From contig UNRJ01000005.1 in assembly GCA_900537125.1 (NCBI GenBank), positions 310,001 through 374,000 on the forward strand: a stretch of 64,000 nt of DNA, read 5' to 3'. Every line of letters starts with the position of its first letter. Positions within the stretch are counted from its first letter, which is position 1. This DNA is from Rhodobacteraceae bacterium Alg238-R152 (GTDB lineage Bacteria > Pseudomonadota > Alphaproteobacteria > Rhodobacterales > Rhodobacteraceae). Below the pieces are notes generated by a model. It saw nothing but the letters and a program-made list of their open reading frames with translations, had not been told where the DNA came from and searched no databases. Shown piece after piece: positions 35,642-45,558 of this stretch. Both the position numbers and the translations under genes were made by a program.

Positions 35642-36508
35642 TTACTCGCCGCCGCCCAACCCGTGTACGTAAGCGGAGACCGCACGCACCTGCGCTTCAG
35701 TCAAACGTGTGCCCCAAGCTGGCATCACACCAAATCGGCTGTAGGTGACTGTCTCCTTGATGGAATCGTAGTCACCACCATAGAGCCAGATCGCATCTGC
35801 CAAGTTTGGTGCACCCTGCGCTTGATCGCCTGTGCCGTCTTCCATGTGACAAGAGGAGCATTCATCCGCAAAGACTTCTGCACCTGCCGCCACAATCGAG
35901 GCGTCTTTTGCCTCGCCCGACAAAGACATCACGTAGTTGACCACAGAGTCGATCTGTTCGTCTTCGAGATAGTCATCGCCAAAAGCTGGCATCTCAGAAT
36001 AACGCGCATCGTCGTCTTCTTCGTTGCGGATACCATGCTTGACCGTCGCGTAGATGTTCTCAATGTCGCCACCCCACAGCCAGTCGTTGTCCAGCAAGTT
36101 GGGATAGCCAACCGCACCAGCAGCACCGGAGCCATGACACTGTGCGCACCATGTCTTGAAGACAGCATTGCCAGCGGAAACCGCATACGGACCCAATTCA
36201 GGATCAGTTGTGATTTGCGTAAGCTCTGCCGCTTCCAGCTTGGCATTGATCGGCGCCAGTTTGTCTTCTGCAGATTGGATGTCTGCGGCCACGTTGGCCC
36301 GAGAGGACCAGCCCAAAACACCTTTGGTGGCATTATTGATGCCTGGCCATGCTGGGTAAGCAATGACATAGCCAATGGCCCAGATGATCGTCACATAGAA
36401 CGTCCACAGCCACCAGCGCGGCATTGGATTGTCAAACTCTTCAATCCCGTCCCACACGTGACCGGTGGTGTTTGGATCATTGTCCAACTTCTTTGATGGC
36501 TTGCTCAT
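35642..36508 (-). CDS. ccoP: cbb3 oxidase diheme subunit CcoP
   Basis: A 288-residue protein with an N-terminal membrane anchor (about 31-55) and two c-type heme sites, CAQCH (121-125) and CSSCH (217-221), each followed by a distal methionine region (MPAFG, MPAWG). It passes electrons from cytochrome c to the CcoO/CcoN core. It overlaps ccoQ by four bases. Confidence 0.97.
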   Translation of the reverse strand: MSKPSKKLDNDPNTTGHVWDGIEEFDNPMPRWWLWTFYVTIIWAIGYVIAYPAWPGINNATKGVLGWSSRANVAADIQSAEDKLAPINAKLEAAELTQITTDPELGPYAVSAGNAVFKTWCAQCHGSGAAGAVGYPNLLDNDWLWGGDIENIYATVKHGIRNEEDDDARYSEMPAFGDDYLEDEQIDSVVNYVMSLSGEAKDASIVAAGAEVFADECSSCHMEDGTGDQAQGAPNLADAIWLYGGDYDSIKETVTYSRFGVMPAWGTRLTEAQVRAVSAYVHGLGGGE

Positions 36509-36690
36509 GTCCGCGCCTCCTCGTTCGTGGCCGGTTTTTCGTCATGACGAAAGGGAATGCTGGCCGTGTCGCGATATTCCTTGCTTGCACCGGGGCGAAA
36601 CACCCAAAGAACAATGGCAAGGAAAAATACGAACAAGAATAGGAGCATCCAGCTGTCTGCAAATTCGCGCAGTAATGAATAGGTTTCCAT
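36505..36690 (-). CDS. ccoQ: cbb3 oxidase small subunit CcoQ
   Basis: A 61-residue protein: one membrane helix ([16 protein letters not shown]) followed by a basic tail with [12 protein letters not shown], the standard CcoQ form. It stabilises the oxidase. It lies 12 bases after ccoO and overlaps ccoP by four. Confidence 0.92.
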   Translation of the reverse strand: METYSLLREFADSWMLLFLFVFFLAIVLWVFRPGASKEYRDTASIPFRHDEKPATNEEART

Positions 36691-36702
36691 GTTGCTCCCT
36701 CC

Positions 36703-37434
36703 TTACCGCGACGCAACCGGCGTGAAGGTCGAGAAATCGACCAACGTGCCCAGCATCTGAAGATACGCAATCATCGCATCCATTTCGGATACACCCGCAT
36801 GACCGTCGAAGTTACGCACGTTGACGCTGTCTTCGCCGTACCGCTCCAAAAGACCATCGTAATCGCTGTCGGGATCTGCCTGTGCCAAGAAGTCAGACTG
36901 GGCATTTTCCAGCATGTCTTCTGTGTAGGGCACACCCACAATCGCGTTCGCCTTCAAGAGGTCGCCAATGTACTTGCCGTCGAGCATTTTCTTCTCAAGG
37001 AAGCCATACTTTGGCATCACTGACTCAGGCACCACGCTTTGCGGGTCACGCATGTGGTCCAAATGCCAGTCATCTGAGTAACGACCGCCCACACGGGCCA
37101 GATCAGGGCCGGTTCGCTTGGAGCCCCACTGGAACGGGTGATCGTACTTGGATTCCGCCGCCAATGAATAGTGACCGTAGCGTTCCACCTCGTCACGCAT
37201 TGGGCGGATCATCTGGCTGTGACAGACATAGCAGCCTTCACGCAGATAGATGTCGCGCCCCGCGAGTTCGAGAGGGGTGTAGGGGCGCATGCCCTCTACA
37301 TCCTCAATGGTGTTTTCGAGCCAGAACAAAGGCGCGATTTGCACAATGCCACCGATGGTTACGACCAGAAAACTGCAAACTAGCAGGAGGGTCGCGTTGG
37401 TCTCGAGGATCTTATGTTTGTCGAGAATAGCCAT
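36703..37434 (-). CDS. ccoO: cbb3 oxidase monoheme subunit CcoO
   Basis: A 243-residue subunit with an N-terminal membrane helix and a single c-type heme site [11 protein letters not shown]. It transfers electrons to the CcoN active site. It is 15 bases after ccoN. Confidence 0.97.
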   Translation of the reverse strand: MAILDKHKILETNATLLLVCSFLVVTIGGIVQIAPLFWLENTIEDVEGMRPYTPLELAGRDIYLREGCYVCHSQMIRPMRDEVERYGHYSLAAESKYDHPFQWGSKRTGPDLARVGGRYSDDWHLDHMRDPQSVVPESVMPKYGFLEKKMLDGKYIGDLLKANAIVGVPYTEDMLENAQSDFLAQADPDSDYDGLLERYGEDSVNVRNFDGHAGVSEMDAMIAYLQMLGTLVDFSTFTPVASR

Positions 37435-37449
37435 AGCTGCCGGCCCTCC

Positions 37450-39051
37450 TTATTCAGCCGGGACTGCGACGGACAGGCTGGCCGCTTTGGCCGGTGCCTT
37501 ACGCACAGTCATCCACAGGTTGTAGCACATGATGACGGCACCTGTGAGGAACATGACCCCACCCAGACCGCGCACGATGTTCATCGGTTTCTTCGCTGCG
37601 ACAGTGTCGGCAAAGGAATTCACCAGGAAGCCATTGGCATCCACTTCACGCCACATCAGGCCTTCCATGATACCGGTCACCCACATGGACGCCGCATAGA
37701 GAACGATGCCGATGGTGGCGAGCCAGAAGTGCCAGCTGACCAGTTGCAGCGAGTACAGGCGCTCACGTTTCCACAGCACAGGCACGAGATAGTACAGCGC
37801 ACCAAAGGTAATCATGCCGTTCCAACCCAACGCACCGGAGTGCACGTGACCAATGGTCCAGTCAGTATAGTGTGATAGTGAGTTGACCGCGCGGATCGAC
37901 ATCATTGGACCTTCGAAAGTCGACATGCCGTAGAAACCCACCGAGATCACCATCATACGGATCACCGGATCGGTGCGCAGCTTGTCCCATGCGCCAGACA
38001 ACGTCATCAGTCCGTTGATCATGCCACCCCAAGACGGCATCCACAGCACAATGGAGAACACCATGCCAAGGGTCGAAGCCCAATCTGGCAGTGCGGTGTA
38101 GTGCAGGTGGTGTGGACCAGCCCAGATGTACAGGAAGATAATCGCCCAGAAGTGAATGATTGACAGTTTATAGGAGAACACCGGACGCTCAGCTTGCTTT
38201 GGAATGAAGTAGTACATCATGCCAAGGAAGCCCGCAGTCAGGAAGAAGCCCACAGCGTTGTGACCATACCACCACTGCACCATCGCATCTTGTACACCGG
38301 ACCAAACGATAACGGATTTGGAGCCAAAGATGGATACTGGGACGGTCAGGTTGTTGACCAAGTGCAACATCGCAACGGTGACGATAAACGCGAGGAAGAA
38401 CCAGTTTGCGACGTAGATGTGCGGCTCTTTACGCTTGATCACAGTCCCGAGGAACACGGCTAGATAGGCAACCCACACAACGGTCAGCCACAAGTCCACA
38501 TACCATTCAGGCTCTGCGTATTCTTTGGATTGCGTACCGCCCAACAGGTAGCCTGTGGCCGCCAGAACGATAAACAGCTGGTAGCCCCAGAAGACAAACC
38601 AGCCGAGGTTCCCACCCCATAGCCGCGCCGCGCTGGTGCGCTGCACCACGTAGAAAGATGTTGCGATCAGTGCGTTACCGCCGAAAGCAAAAATAACCGC
38701 CGAGGTGTGCAGCGGGCGCAAACGGCCAAAGTTGGCGTAGCCCTGTGCCCATTCAAAGTTAAGCACCGGAAAGGCCAGCTGGAACGCGATAAACACCCCC
38801 GCCAGAAACCCGACAACCCCCCAGAATGCGGTTGCGATCACGCCAAAGCGGATCACGTCATCCATGTATTCGTCCTGTGCATGCACCTTCACGGTGCCCA
38901 TACCGCGCAGAACCCAAATAAATAGCCCAAAAGACACGCCCGATATAATCAGAGCGTGTACCAGATAAGCTAAATCACGCGCATAGTTGGCCGCAATCAA
39001 CGCAAAAAACGTGATGAGGCCTAGCGCGATCAGCTTGAAGTAATTTACCAT
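37450..39051 (-). CDS. ccoN: cbb3 oxidase catalytic subunit CcoN
   Basis: A 533-residue heme-copper oxidase subunit I of the C family, with about 12-14 membrane helices. Metal ligands are visible in [21 protein letters not shown] (CuB His and the histidine-tyrosine region), AGPHHLHYT and [11 protein letters not shown] (heme histidines). It reduces O2 at high affinity in micro-oxic conditions. AAGGGA precedes its ATG. An FnrL box lies about 94 bases upstream, shared with uspA. Confidence 0.98.
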   Translation of the reverse strand: MVNYFKLIALGLITFFALIAANYARDLAYLVHALIISGVSFGLFIWVLRGMGTVKVHAQDEYMDDVIRFGVIATAFWGVVGFLAGVFIAFQLAFPVLNFEWAQGYANFGRLRPLHTSAVIFAFGGNALIATSFYVVQRTSAARLWGGNLGWFVFWGYQLFIVLAATGYLLGGTQSKEYAEPEWYVDLWLTVVWVAYLAVFLGTVIKRKEPHIYVANWFFLAFIVTVAMLHLVNNLTVPVSIFGSKSVIVWSGVQDAMVQWWYGHNAVGFFLTAGFLGMMYYFIPKQAERPVFSYKLSIIHFWAIIFLYIWAGPHHLHYTALPDWASTLGMVFSIVLWMPSWGGMINGLMTLSGAWDKLRTDPVIRMMVISVGFYGMSTFEGPMMSIRAVNSLSHYTDWTIGHVHSGALGWNGMITFGALYYLVPVLWKRERLYSLQLVSWHFWLATIGIVLYAASMWVTGIMEGLMWREVDANGFLVNSFADTVAAKKPMNIVRGLGGVMFLTGAVIMCYNLWMTVRKAPAKAASLSVAVPAE

Positions 39052-39144
39052 TTCGCGTCCCTTCGTCTTGCCCTGCCCGATTCTTCTTCGGGCTTTGGGC
39101 GGATTTGACCAATTGTCTTTTGCAGGTGCAGCGAAACTTTCGCT

Positions 39145-39158
39145 TTGATCTGGGTCAA
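39145..39158. promoter_or_regulatory. FnrL box between ccoN and uspA
   Basis: TTGATCTGGGTCAA. Its centre is about 100 bases from the ccoN start and 120 from the uspA start, so activation from -41.5 is possible in both directions with leaders of about 60 and 80 bases. The 16-mer with two following G is identical to the box at fnrL/hemN. Confidence 0.85.
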
Positions 39159-39271
39159 GGAAACTGACGGGGATCTCTGTCTGTATCTACTTCAAGAGAA
39201 ACGGCTTTATCTACACCTACAAAGAAAAGTCGTATGTAATTTACACCTTTCCATAACACGGGTGAGTGACA

Positions 39272-40111
39272 ATGAACTACAAATCTTTGCTGTGCGTTCT
39301 GACGGACTCTGACTTCACAGCCGCCCCTTTGGCGCAAGCAATTGCCCTCGCAGAAGCGCAAGACGCGCACCTCGATGTGTTGGCACTTGGCGTTGATCGT
39401 TCGCAAACAGGTTACTTCTACGCGGGTGCAGACGCGCTTTTGATGCAAGAAATGCTCAAACGCGCCCATGAAGAAGCCGACGCCATCAAGGCCGTGGCAG
39501 AGGCTGCGCTGTCCAACACCGACATCCGCTGGGCCTGTGATACCGGCGTCACACAGATTGCCGACTTGGGGCGACATGTGGCCGCACGGTCTCGCTTCTC
39601 GGACTTAGTGATCCTTCCAAAGCCTTACGGCAAGAATCAGGGCACCGAGTTGGAGCCCACCTTGGAGGCGGCCCTTTTTGAGGGTCAGGCGCCCGTCCTG
39701 ATGGTCCCCGAAACCGCCGAGCCAATCTCGGCGCCCAAAACCATTTCCATCGGTTGGAACGAAAGCGCCGAGGCGCTGGTTGCAACTCGGGCCGCCCTGC
39801 CTTTCCTGAAGGCCGCTGATCTGGTGCATGTGGTTGTAATCGACCCACCAACACGCGGACCAAATCGCTCAGATCCCGGCGGTCTTCTGTCGCAATTTTT
39901 GTCGCGTCATGGCGTTCGCGTAGAGGTCGATGTCTTGTCCAAAACTCAGCCGCGCGTTTCTGATGTGCTGCTACGTCACGCCACCGACACCGAGACCCAC
40001 ATGATCGTGATGGGGGCTTACGGTCATTCGCGTTTCCGCGAGGCCATCTTGGGCGGCGCCACCCGTAACATGCTGGAACAGGCCAATATTCCGGTGTTCC
40101 TGTCGCACTAA
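39272..40111 (+). CDS. uspA: Tandem universal stress protein
   Basis: A 279-residue protein with two Usp domains (about 1-145 and 150-279). The second keeps the ATP-binding motif GAYGHSRFREAILGGATRNML. Tandem Usp proteins next to ccoN are known in related bacteria and may help survive low oxygen. Start is ATG 39272 with GGGTGAG before it; a GTG two codons earlier is also open. It is divergent from ccoN. Confidence 0.88.
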   Translation: MNYKSLLCVLTDSDFTAAPLAQAIALAEAQDAHLDVLALGVDRSQTGYFYAGADALLMQEMLKRAHEEADAIKAVAEAALSNTDIRWACDTGVTQIADLGRHVAARSRFSDLVILPKPYGKNQGTELEPTLEAALFEGQAPVLMVPETAEPISAPKTISIGWNESAEALVATRAALPFLKAADLVHVVVIDPPTRGPNRSDPGGLLSQFLSRHGVRVEVDVLSKTQPRVSDVLLRHATDTETHMIVMGAYGHSRFREAILGGATRNMLEQANIPVFLSH

Positions 40112-40125
40112 TCAATCCGGTTTTT

Positions 40126-40161
40126 GCCAAACGCTGTGTCGTGGGACACGCATCGTTTGGC
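40126..40161 (+). terminator. Complex stem-loop after uspA
   Basis: GCCAAACG and CGTTTGGC close an outer stem whose loop holds a second stem, GTGTC/GACAC. It precedes the T-rich perfect-palindrome terminator by six bases. It may act with it or be a processing site. Confidence 0.55.
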
Positions 40162-40167
40162 GAAACA

Positions 40168-40191
40168 AAAGGCGGGGTATACCCCGCCTTT
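40168..40191. terminator. Terminator between uspA and fnrL
   Basis: A perfect 24-base palindrome beginning AAAGGCGGGGTA, followed by T's on the plus strand and preceded by A's. It serves both convergent genes. Confidence 0.9.
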
Positions 40192-40216
40192 TTCTATGTC
40201 TGAATGTGAGGTGGCG

Positions 40217-40957
40217 TTAGGCCATCATCCCACCGTCGGCATCATCGCCAGCTTCATCCATCAAACGTTCAAAGCTGGGCACCGTCACGTGGCGTTTGCC
40301 TTGCAGCTCGATCACCCCATCCCGCTTGAGCGCAGACATCTGGCGGCTCACGGTTTCCAGTGTCAGGCCAAGGTAGTCGGCCATCGCTTCGCGGGTCAGA
40401 GGCAGATCAAACACAATCTTGCCAATTGTGCCTTCCAGCTTCAGCGAGGCATCCCGGCGCCCGATGATCGACAACAGGCTGGCAATCTTCTCCCGCGCTG
40501 TCTTTCGGCCAAGCACCAACATCCATTCACGCGCGGCGTCCAGCTCATCCAAAGTCATTTCCAGCAAGCGCTGCGCCACATGTGGTGTCTCCACCATCAT
40601 GTTCTCAAACGGCTTACGACGGAAGCAGCACATCACAAGGTCGGTGGTCGCGACAACATCGTAGCTCGCGAACTCACGTCCTGGACGCCCAACAAAGTCG
40701 CTGGGCAATAACAAGCCAACCATCTGTGTCCGACCATCTTCCATTGTCTGCGTGAGCGAGGCGATGCCAGACACCACAGAGCCCACAAACTCCATGCGGT
40801 CGCCGGACCAGATCACCGTCTGGCCAGCTTCAAAGCTGCGGTAGTATTTGATTCCATCCAACGTCTCGAGTTCGTCGGCGTCACAGCGCGCACATACGGC
40901 CCGATGTTTGATCGGGCAGCTTTCGCAGCCAATTGTAAGGTCCAATGTCTCGTTCAT
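40217..40957 (-). CDS. fnrL: Oxygen-sensing Crp/Fnr regulator FnrL
   Basis: A 246-residue Fnr protein. Cysteines at 11, 14, 22 and 25 (CESCPIKHRAVCARC) and 110-111 (LVMCCFRR) supply the oxygen-labile 4Fe-4S ligands. The C-terminal helix-turn-helix reads TREAMADYLGLTLETVSRQMSALKRDG, with E and R of the FNR recognition helix. It activates the cco operons and heme genes without oxygen. The TTG at 40990 used by the longest frame lies inside an FnrL box, so I use ATG 40957. Confidence 0.95.
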   Translation of the reverse strand: MNETLDLTIGCESCPIKHRAVCARCDADELETLDGIKYYRSFEAGQTVIWSGDRMEFVGSVVSGIASLTQTMEDGRTQMVGLLLPSDFVGRPGREFASYDVVATTDLVMCCFRRKPFENMMVETPHVAQRLLEMTLDELDAAREWMLVLGRKTAREKIASLLSIIGRRDASLKLEGTIGKIVFDLPLTREAMADYLGLTLETVSRQMSALKRDGVIELQGKRHVTVPSFERLMDEAGDDADGGMMA

Positions 40958-40976
40958 TACCTGTTCATACCTAGAC

Positions 40977-40990
40977 TTGATCTGGGTCAA
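40977..40990. promoter_or_regulatory. FnrL box between fnrL and hemN
   Basis: TTGATCTGGGTCAA, identical to the ccoN/uspA box including the following GG. It lies only 19 bases from the fnrL ATG and 23 from the hemN ATG. Classical -41.5 activation of hemN would put the transcript start at about 41025, next to the second ATG (41026), hence a possible leaderless message. For fnrL, repression fits better. Confidence 0.8.
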
Positions 40991-41013
40991 GGGTTCGCAT
41001 TTCCCATTTCTCT

Positions 41014-42381
41014 ATGAGTACGCTCATGGAACAGGAAAAACAATTGGCCAAACTCGGACTGTTTGACGCGAAGGTTCCGCGTTACACAAGCTATCCGACA
41101 GCCCCGCACTTTAGCAACGACGTGACGCCAGACACTTACAAGGCGTGGATTGAAGCGATTCCGACCGGATCGCAAGTCTCACTTTACGTGCATGTGCCGT
41201 TTTGTCGCCGCCTCTGCTGGTTCTGCGCCTGCCGCACCCAAGGCACGTCCACTCTCTCCCCGGTTGCAGCGTATGTGGAGACATTGAAGGACGAGCTCAA
41301 AATTCTAAAGGCTTCCCTGCCGCAAGACGTCACGCTCTCACGTCTGCATTGGGGCGGGGGCACGCCAACCCTGCTGGACCCCGGCATGATGGAAGACCTC
41401 GCCGGCGCCATCTTCGACGTGGCGCCCATGGCAGTGGACGGCGAGTTCTCGGTTGAGATTGATCCTAATGAAATCGACGACGCCCGATTAGCCGTGCTTG
41501 CCAAAGCAGGCATGAACCGCGCCTCCATTGGCGTGCAGGATTTTGACGACGAAATCCAAAAAACCATTGGCCGTATTCAAGGCTACGACATCACCCGTGA
41601 TGCAGTCGAGATGATCCGCGCGCATGGTGTTAAAAGCGTGAACGCCGATATTCTGTTTGGCCTGCCACATCAGACCCAGGCCCGCATCACTGAAAGCGTC
41701 CAAAAACTGCTGTCGCTCTCCCCGGATCGCGTGGCGCTTTATGGCTATGCCCACGTGCCATGGATGGCAAAACGGCAACAAATGATTCCATCAGACGCTC
41801 TGCCAACCCCACAAGAACGGCTCGCGCTCTATGAAACAGCCCGTAAGCTCTTCCTCTGGGACGATTACGACGAAATTGGCATCGACCACTTCGCCACCAA
41901 GACCGACGGATTGTCTGTGGCCCAACGCAACGGCACGCTGCGCCGAAACTTCCAGGGCTACACCGACGACACCGCTGATGTGTTGCTGGCCGTGGGCGCG
42001 TCTTCAATTGCGCGCTTCCCCCAGGGCTTCGCGCAAAACGCACCTGCCACCTCGGCGCACACCGGTGCCATTCGCGACGGTCGGTTCTCAACCTCTCGTG
42101 GCCACACCTTCACCAACGATGACCGCCTGCGTGGCCGGCTGATCGAAGCTCTGATGTGCGACTTCCGCATCGATGCGGATGAGATTGTTGATCGTTTTGA
42201 CATTTCCCGCGCCGAGCTCAATGAGATGTTCTCCAAAGTCATGGCAGAATTCCCGGATGTGCTGGCGCTAGAAAGCGGTGCTTTGGTCATCCCTGAGGCA
42301 ACACGCCCGCTTACCCGCATCATTGCGCGCGCGTTTGACGCCTATGACATGAGCAAAGCACAACACAGCGCAGCGATTTGA
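41014..42381 (+). CDS. hemN: Oxygen-independent coproporphyrinogen III dehydrogenase
   Basis: A 455-residue radical SAM enzyme. The cluster motif CRRLCWFC (CxxxCxxC) follows YVHVPF; GGGTP and GVQDFDDEIQKTIGR are family signatures. It replaces HemF when oxygen is absent. It is divergent from fnrL with an FnrL box between. Starts at 41014 and 41026 are both possible, with no strong ribosome binding site, which agrees with a leaderless or short-leader message. Confidence 0.95.
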   Translation: MSTLMEQEKQLAKLGLFDAKVPRYTSYPTAPHFSNDVTPDTYKAWIEAIPTGSQVSLYVHVPFCRRLCWFCACRTQGTSTLSPVAAYVETLKDELKILKASLPQDVTLSRLHWGGGTPTLLDPGMMEDLAGAIFDVAPMAVDGEFSVEIDPNEIDDARLAVLAKAGMNRASIGVQDFDDEIQKTIGRIQGYDITRDAVEMIRAHGVKSVNADILFGLPHQTQARITESVQKLLSLSPDRVALYGYAHVPWMAKRQQMIPSDALPTPQERLALYETARKLFLWDDYDEIGIDHFATKTDGLSVAQRNGTLRRNFQGYTDDTADVLLAVGASSIARFPQGFAQNAPATSAHTGAIRDGRFSTSRGHTFTNDDRLRGRLIEALMCDFRIDADEIVDRFDISRAELNEMFSKVMAEFPDVLALESGALVIPEATRPLTRIIARAFDAYDMSKAQHSAAI

Positions 42382-42400
42382 TCTCCCAGATGAATGAAGA

Positions 42401-42432
42401 CAAATAGGCCGCCCTCTGGGCTGGCCTATTTG
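42401..42432. terminator. Terminator between hemN and the GNAT gene
   Basis: CAAATAGGCC and GGCCTATTTG close a stem with an inner GCCC/GGGC helix. It overlaps the stop of the convergent GNAT gene. Confidence 0.8.
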
Positions 42433-42872
42433 GGTTCTGGCACCCACTGGTAATGCGTGTCGAATTCTTCTTGTGTCGTCACCTCAAATCCGTGCAGGCG
42501 GTAGAACTTGTTGGCAGCGCTACCGTTGAGCGCCATCAACCGCACAGGCAGGTCTCGCTCGGCCGCATCGCGCAAAATCCATTGCAGGATCATACTCCCG
42601 ATCCCACGCCCTTGCTCCTCAGGCGCGATGTAGAAGTGATCAAGGTAAAGGTGGTCCTCGCGGTCACGCAGCTCAAAAAAGCCCAACAAATGTTTGCCGG
42701 AAAATACCATCGTGGTGTCTTCAGGCACAAAGGTGTCCAAAAACCGCCGCCGCGCCCGCTCCTGATTGAACCGTCCCACGGCTTCCAGACTTGGCTGCAT
42801 CGCCTTCACACGAAGGTTGGCCAAACGCTTTGCATCGGTTGGCTTGGCAGCATCAAAACGAAGACTGGTCAC
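42426..42872 (-). CDS. GNAT-family N-acetyltransferase
   Basis: A 148-residue acetyltransferase. Acetyl-CoA motif: YIAPEEQGRGIGSMILQW, then LMALNGSAANKFYRLHGFEV. GNAT enzymes acetylate amino groups of small molecules or proteins. Its ATG overlaps the yejF stop by four bases, so it is the last gene of the yejABEF unit. A role in modifying imported peptide compounds is possible; substrate unknown. Confidence 0.85.
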   Translation of the reverse strand: MTSLRFDAAKPTDAKRLANLRVKAMQPSLEAVGRFNQERARRRFLDTFVPEDTTMVFSGKHLLGFFELRDREDHLYLDHFYIAPEEQGRGIGSMILQWILRDAAERDLPVRLMALNGSAANKFYRLHGFEVTTQEEFDTHYQWVPEPK

Positions 42873-44449
42873 CCTGGAGCCGCCGCCAGCAGTTCACGGG
42901 TGTAATCGGTCTGTGGATTGTCAAACAACGCTTCTGAGTCGCCATGCTCCACCACATCGCCTGCCTTCATCACCATGATCTTATGGCTCATTGCCCGCAC
43001 CACATGCAGGTCGTGACTGATAAACAGATAGGCGAGCCCATACTTCTTCTGCAAATTCCGCAGCAGTTCCACAATCTGCACCTGGACCGTCATGTCCAAG
43101 GCGGACGTCGGCTCATCCAACACCACCAGCTTGGGTCGTAAGATCATCGCTCGCGCGATCGCAATCCGCTGACGCTGCCCACCGGAAAACTCATGTGGAT
43201 AGCGATCCATAAACGCAGGGTCCAGCCCAACCTCCACCATGACCTCACCAACCAAAGTGCGCGTGTCGCGCCCATCCGGGTTGCCATGCACCCCAAGACC
43301 TTCGGAGATAATCTGCTCACAAGTCATGCGCGGGCTAAGGCTGCCAAACGGGTCCTGAAACACAATCTGCATGTCTTTGCGCAGCGCCCGCAGCTGTTTG
43401 GTGCTCCATTGCCGCACATCAGCGCCGTCAAAGGTGATTTTCCCGTCGCTGCTGATCAATCGCATGATCGCCAAGGCCAGCGTGGTCTTGCCAGAGCCAC
43501 TTTCCCCCACAATACCCAGAGTTTCCCCGGCCCGCACAGACAGGCTGGAATCATTCACCGCTTTAACATGGCCTACGGTGCGTTTGAGGAAGCCCTGTTG
43601 AATCGGGAACCACACCCGCAAGTTTTCAGTGGACACAATCTCTTCAGCACCACGCGCCACCGGCTCCGGAATGCCCGTCGCTTGCGCACTCAACAGAAGC
43701 TGCGTGTACGGGTGTTGCGGGTTGTCAAAAATCTCACTGACCGGGCCGGCCTCAACAATCTCGCCATCTTTCATGACGCACACCTTGTCGGCAATCCGCC
43801 GCACCACGCCAAGGTCATGGGTGATAAACAACAAGCCCATGCCTTCACTGGCTTTCAGCTCCGCAAGTAGTTCCAATATCTGCGCCTGAATGGTCACATC
43901 CAACGCTGTGGTGGGTTCATCCGCAATCAGGATGTCGGGCTTGTTGGCCAGCGCCATGGCAATCATCACACGCTGCCGCTGCCCGCCGGACAGCTGGTGC
44001 GGATAAGAGCTCAGCCGTTGTTCCGCATCACGTAACCCAACTTTCTCGAGCAACTCCAGAACCCGTGCTCGGGCTTTGTCGCCTGTCACCCCTTGGTGCA
44101 GCGCCAAGCTTTCCGCCAACTGCTTATCGATGGTGTGCAGCGGGTTTAACGAGGTCATCGGTTCCTGAAAGATGAAACTAATGTCATTGCCGCGCACCTT
44201 CCGCAGCAACTGCCCCGACGCGCCAACCATCTCCTGACCGTCATAGGTCACCGAGCCCGCAACCTCCGCGCTCTCCGGCAACAAAGACACGGTAGACAAA
44301 GCCGTGACCGACTTGCCGGACCCGGATTCCCCAACTAGAGCCACGGTCTCCCCGCGATCCACTGTGAAGGACACCCCTTTTACGGCTTCAATCAATTGCC
44401 CATCCTGCCGGAATGCCACGCGTAGGCCTTTGACCTCCAAAACGCTCAT
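42869..44449 (-). CDS. yejF: Dual ABC ATPase of the Yej peptide importer
   Basis: A 526-residue protein with two full ABC domains. First: [11 protein letters not shown] and [12 protein letters not shown]. Second: [11 protein letters not shown] and [12 protein letters not shown], with DEPTSALD. It powers uptake of peptides and, in E. coli, of microcin C. It overlaps yejE and the GNAT gene by four bases each. Confidence 0.93.
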   Translation of the reverse strand: MSVLEVKGLRVAFRQDGQLIEAVKGVSFTVDRGETVALVGESGSGKSVTALSTVSLLPESAEVAGSVTYDGQEMVGASGQLLRKVRGNDISFIFQEPMTSLNPLHTIDKQLAESLALHQGVTGDKARARVLELLEKVGLRDAEQRLSSYPHQLSGGQRQRVMIAMALANKPDILIADEPTTALDVTIQAQILELLAELKASEGMGLLFITHDLGVVRRIADKVCVMKDGEIVEAGPVSEIFDNPQHPYTQLLLSAQATGIPEPVARGAEEIVSTENLRVWFPIQQGFLKRTVGHVKAVNDSSLSVRAGETLGIVGESGSGKTTLALAIMRLISSDGKITFDGADVRQWSTKQLRALRKDMQIVFQDPFGSLSPRMTCEQIISEGLGVHGNPDGRDTRTLVGEVMVEVGLDPAFMDRYPHEFSGGQRQRIAIARAMILRPKLVVLDEPTSALDMTVQVQIVELLRNLQKKYGLAYLFISHDLHVVRAMSHKIMVMKAGDVVEHGDSEALFDNPQTDYTRELLAAAPG

Positions 44450-45558
44450 GAAAAAGTCTTCCTTGGGTCAAACGCATCGCGCACGCCTTCAAAGATGAAG
44501 ACCAGAAGCGAGAGCATGATGGCAAAGGTGAAAAACGCGGTGAAAGCCAACCACGGCGCCTGAAGGTTTTGTTTTGCCTGAAGAGTCAGCTCGCCAAGAC
44601 TTGGCGCTGAAGACGGCAGACCAAAGCCCAAGAAATCTAGCCCAGCCAGCGTGCTGATCGTGCCAGTCACGATAAACGGCAACATGGTCACGGTCGCCAC
44701 CATGGCGTTCGGCAACATATGGCGGAACATGATCACCCGGTTGGACACGCCCAGCGCCTTGGCAGCGCGCACATATTCCAGGTTACGTGCGCGAAGGAAC
44801 TCTGCCCGCACAACACCCACCAACGCTGTCCAACTGAACAACACCGTCAGCAGGACAAGCAGCCAGAAACTACGTCCCAAAATCGCAAACATAATGATGA
44901 TGATATACAAGCTTGGCGTTGCCCCCCAAATCTCGATCACCCGCTGAAAAATCAGATCCACCCAACCGCCAAAATAGCCTTGAACAGCGCCTGCGAAGAT
45001 ACCGATCAAGCTCGCCGCTGTGGTCACCACCAAGGTGAAGATAATCGACAGTCGGAAGCCATAGATCACCCGCGCCAACACATCGCGCTTGCGGTCATCC
45101 GTGCCTAGCCAGTTCTGGCTGTCCGGCGGCAATGGTGCCGCACCAGCGCGATCTACTGGCGTGTCGTAACTGTAGGGAATTGGTGGCCACAGCGTCCAAC
45201 CTTGCTGAAACCCCTCTGAACCGTCGGCGTAAGCACCTTCATAAATCCCCGAAAGGATGTCTTCAGGAGTATCGAAACAGTCTTCCATTCCTCCACTGGT
45301 GATCAGACATTCCACCACCGGATCATTGTAAACCGCTTCGGTTTTGAAATCCCCGCCAAAGGTGGTTTCGGGGTAAAAGTTGAAGATCGGCGTGTAAAAC
45401 TCACCACGGTATTTGATCAGAATGGGCCGGTCATTTGCGATAAACTCGGCAAACAGCGACAGCACAAACACCACCGAGAAAATGATCAAAGACCAAAGCG
45501 CGCGCCGGTTGCGCTTAAAGTTGCTCCAGCGCCGCTGGTTCAGAGGAGACAATGCCAT
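44446..45558 (-). CDS. yejE: ABC permease YejE
   Basis: A 370-residue inner-membrane permease with about six helices. The EAA loop is seen in EYVRAAKALGVSNRVIMFRHMLPNAM. A long periplasmic loop follows the first helix, as in YejE. Its ATG overlaps the yejB stop by one base. Confidence 0.92.
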   Translation of the reverse strand: MALSPLNQRRWSNFKRNRRALWSLIIFSVVFVLSLFAEFIANDRPILIKYRGEFYTPIFNFYPETTFGGDFKTEAVYNDPVVECLITSGGMEDCFDTPEDILSGIYEGAYADGSEGFQQGWTLWPPIPYSYDTPVDRAGAAPLPPDSQNWLGTDDRKRDVLARVIYGFRLSIIFTLVVTTAASLIGIFAGAVQGYFGGWVDLIFQRVIEIWGATPSLYIIIIMFAILGRSFWLLVLLTVLFSWTALVGVVRAEFLRARNLEYVRAAKALGVSNRVIMFRHMLPNAMVATVTMLPFIVTGTISTLAGLDFLGFGLPSSAPSLGELTLQAKQNLQAPWLAFTAFFTFAIMLSLLVFIFEGVRDAFDPRKTFS

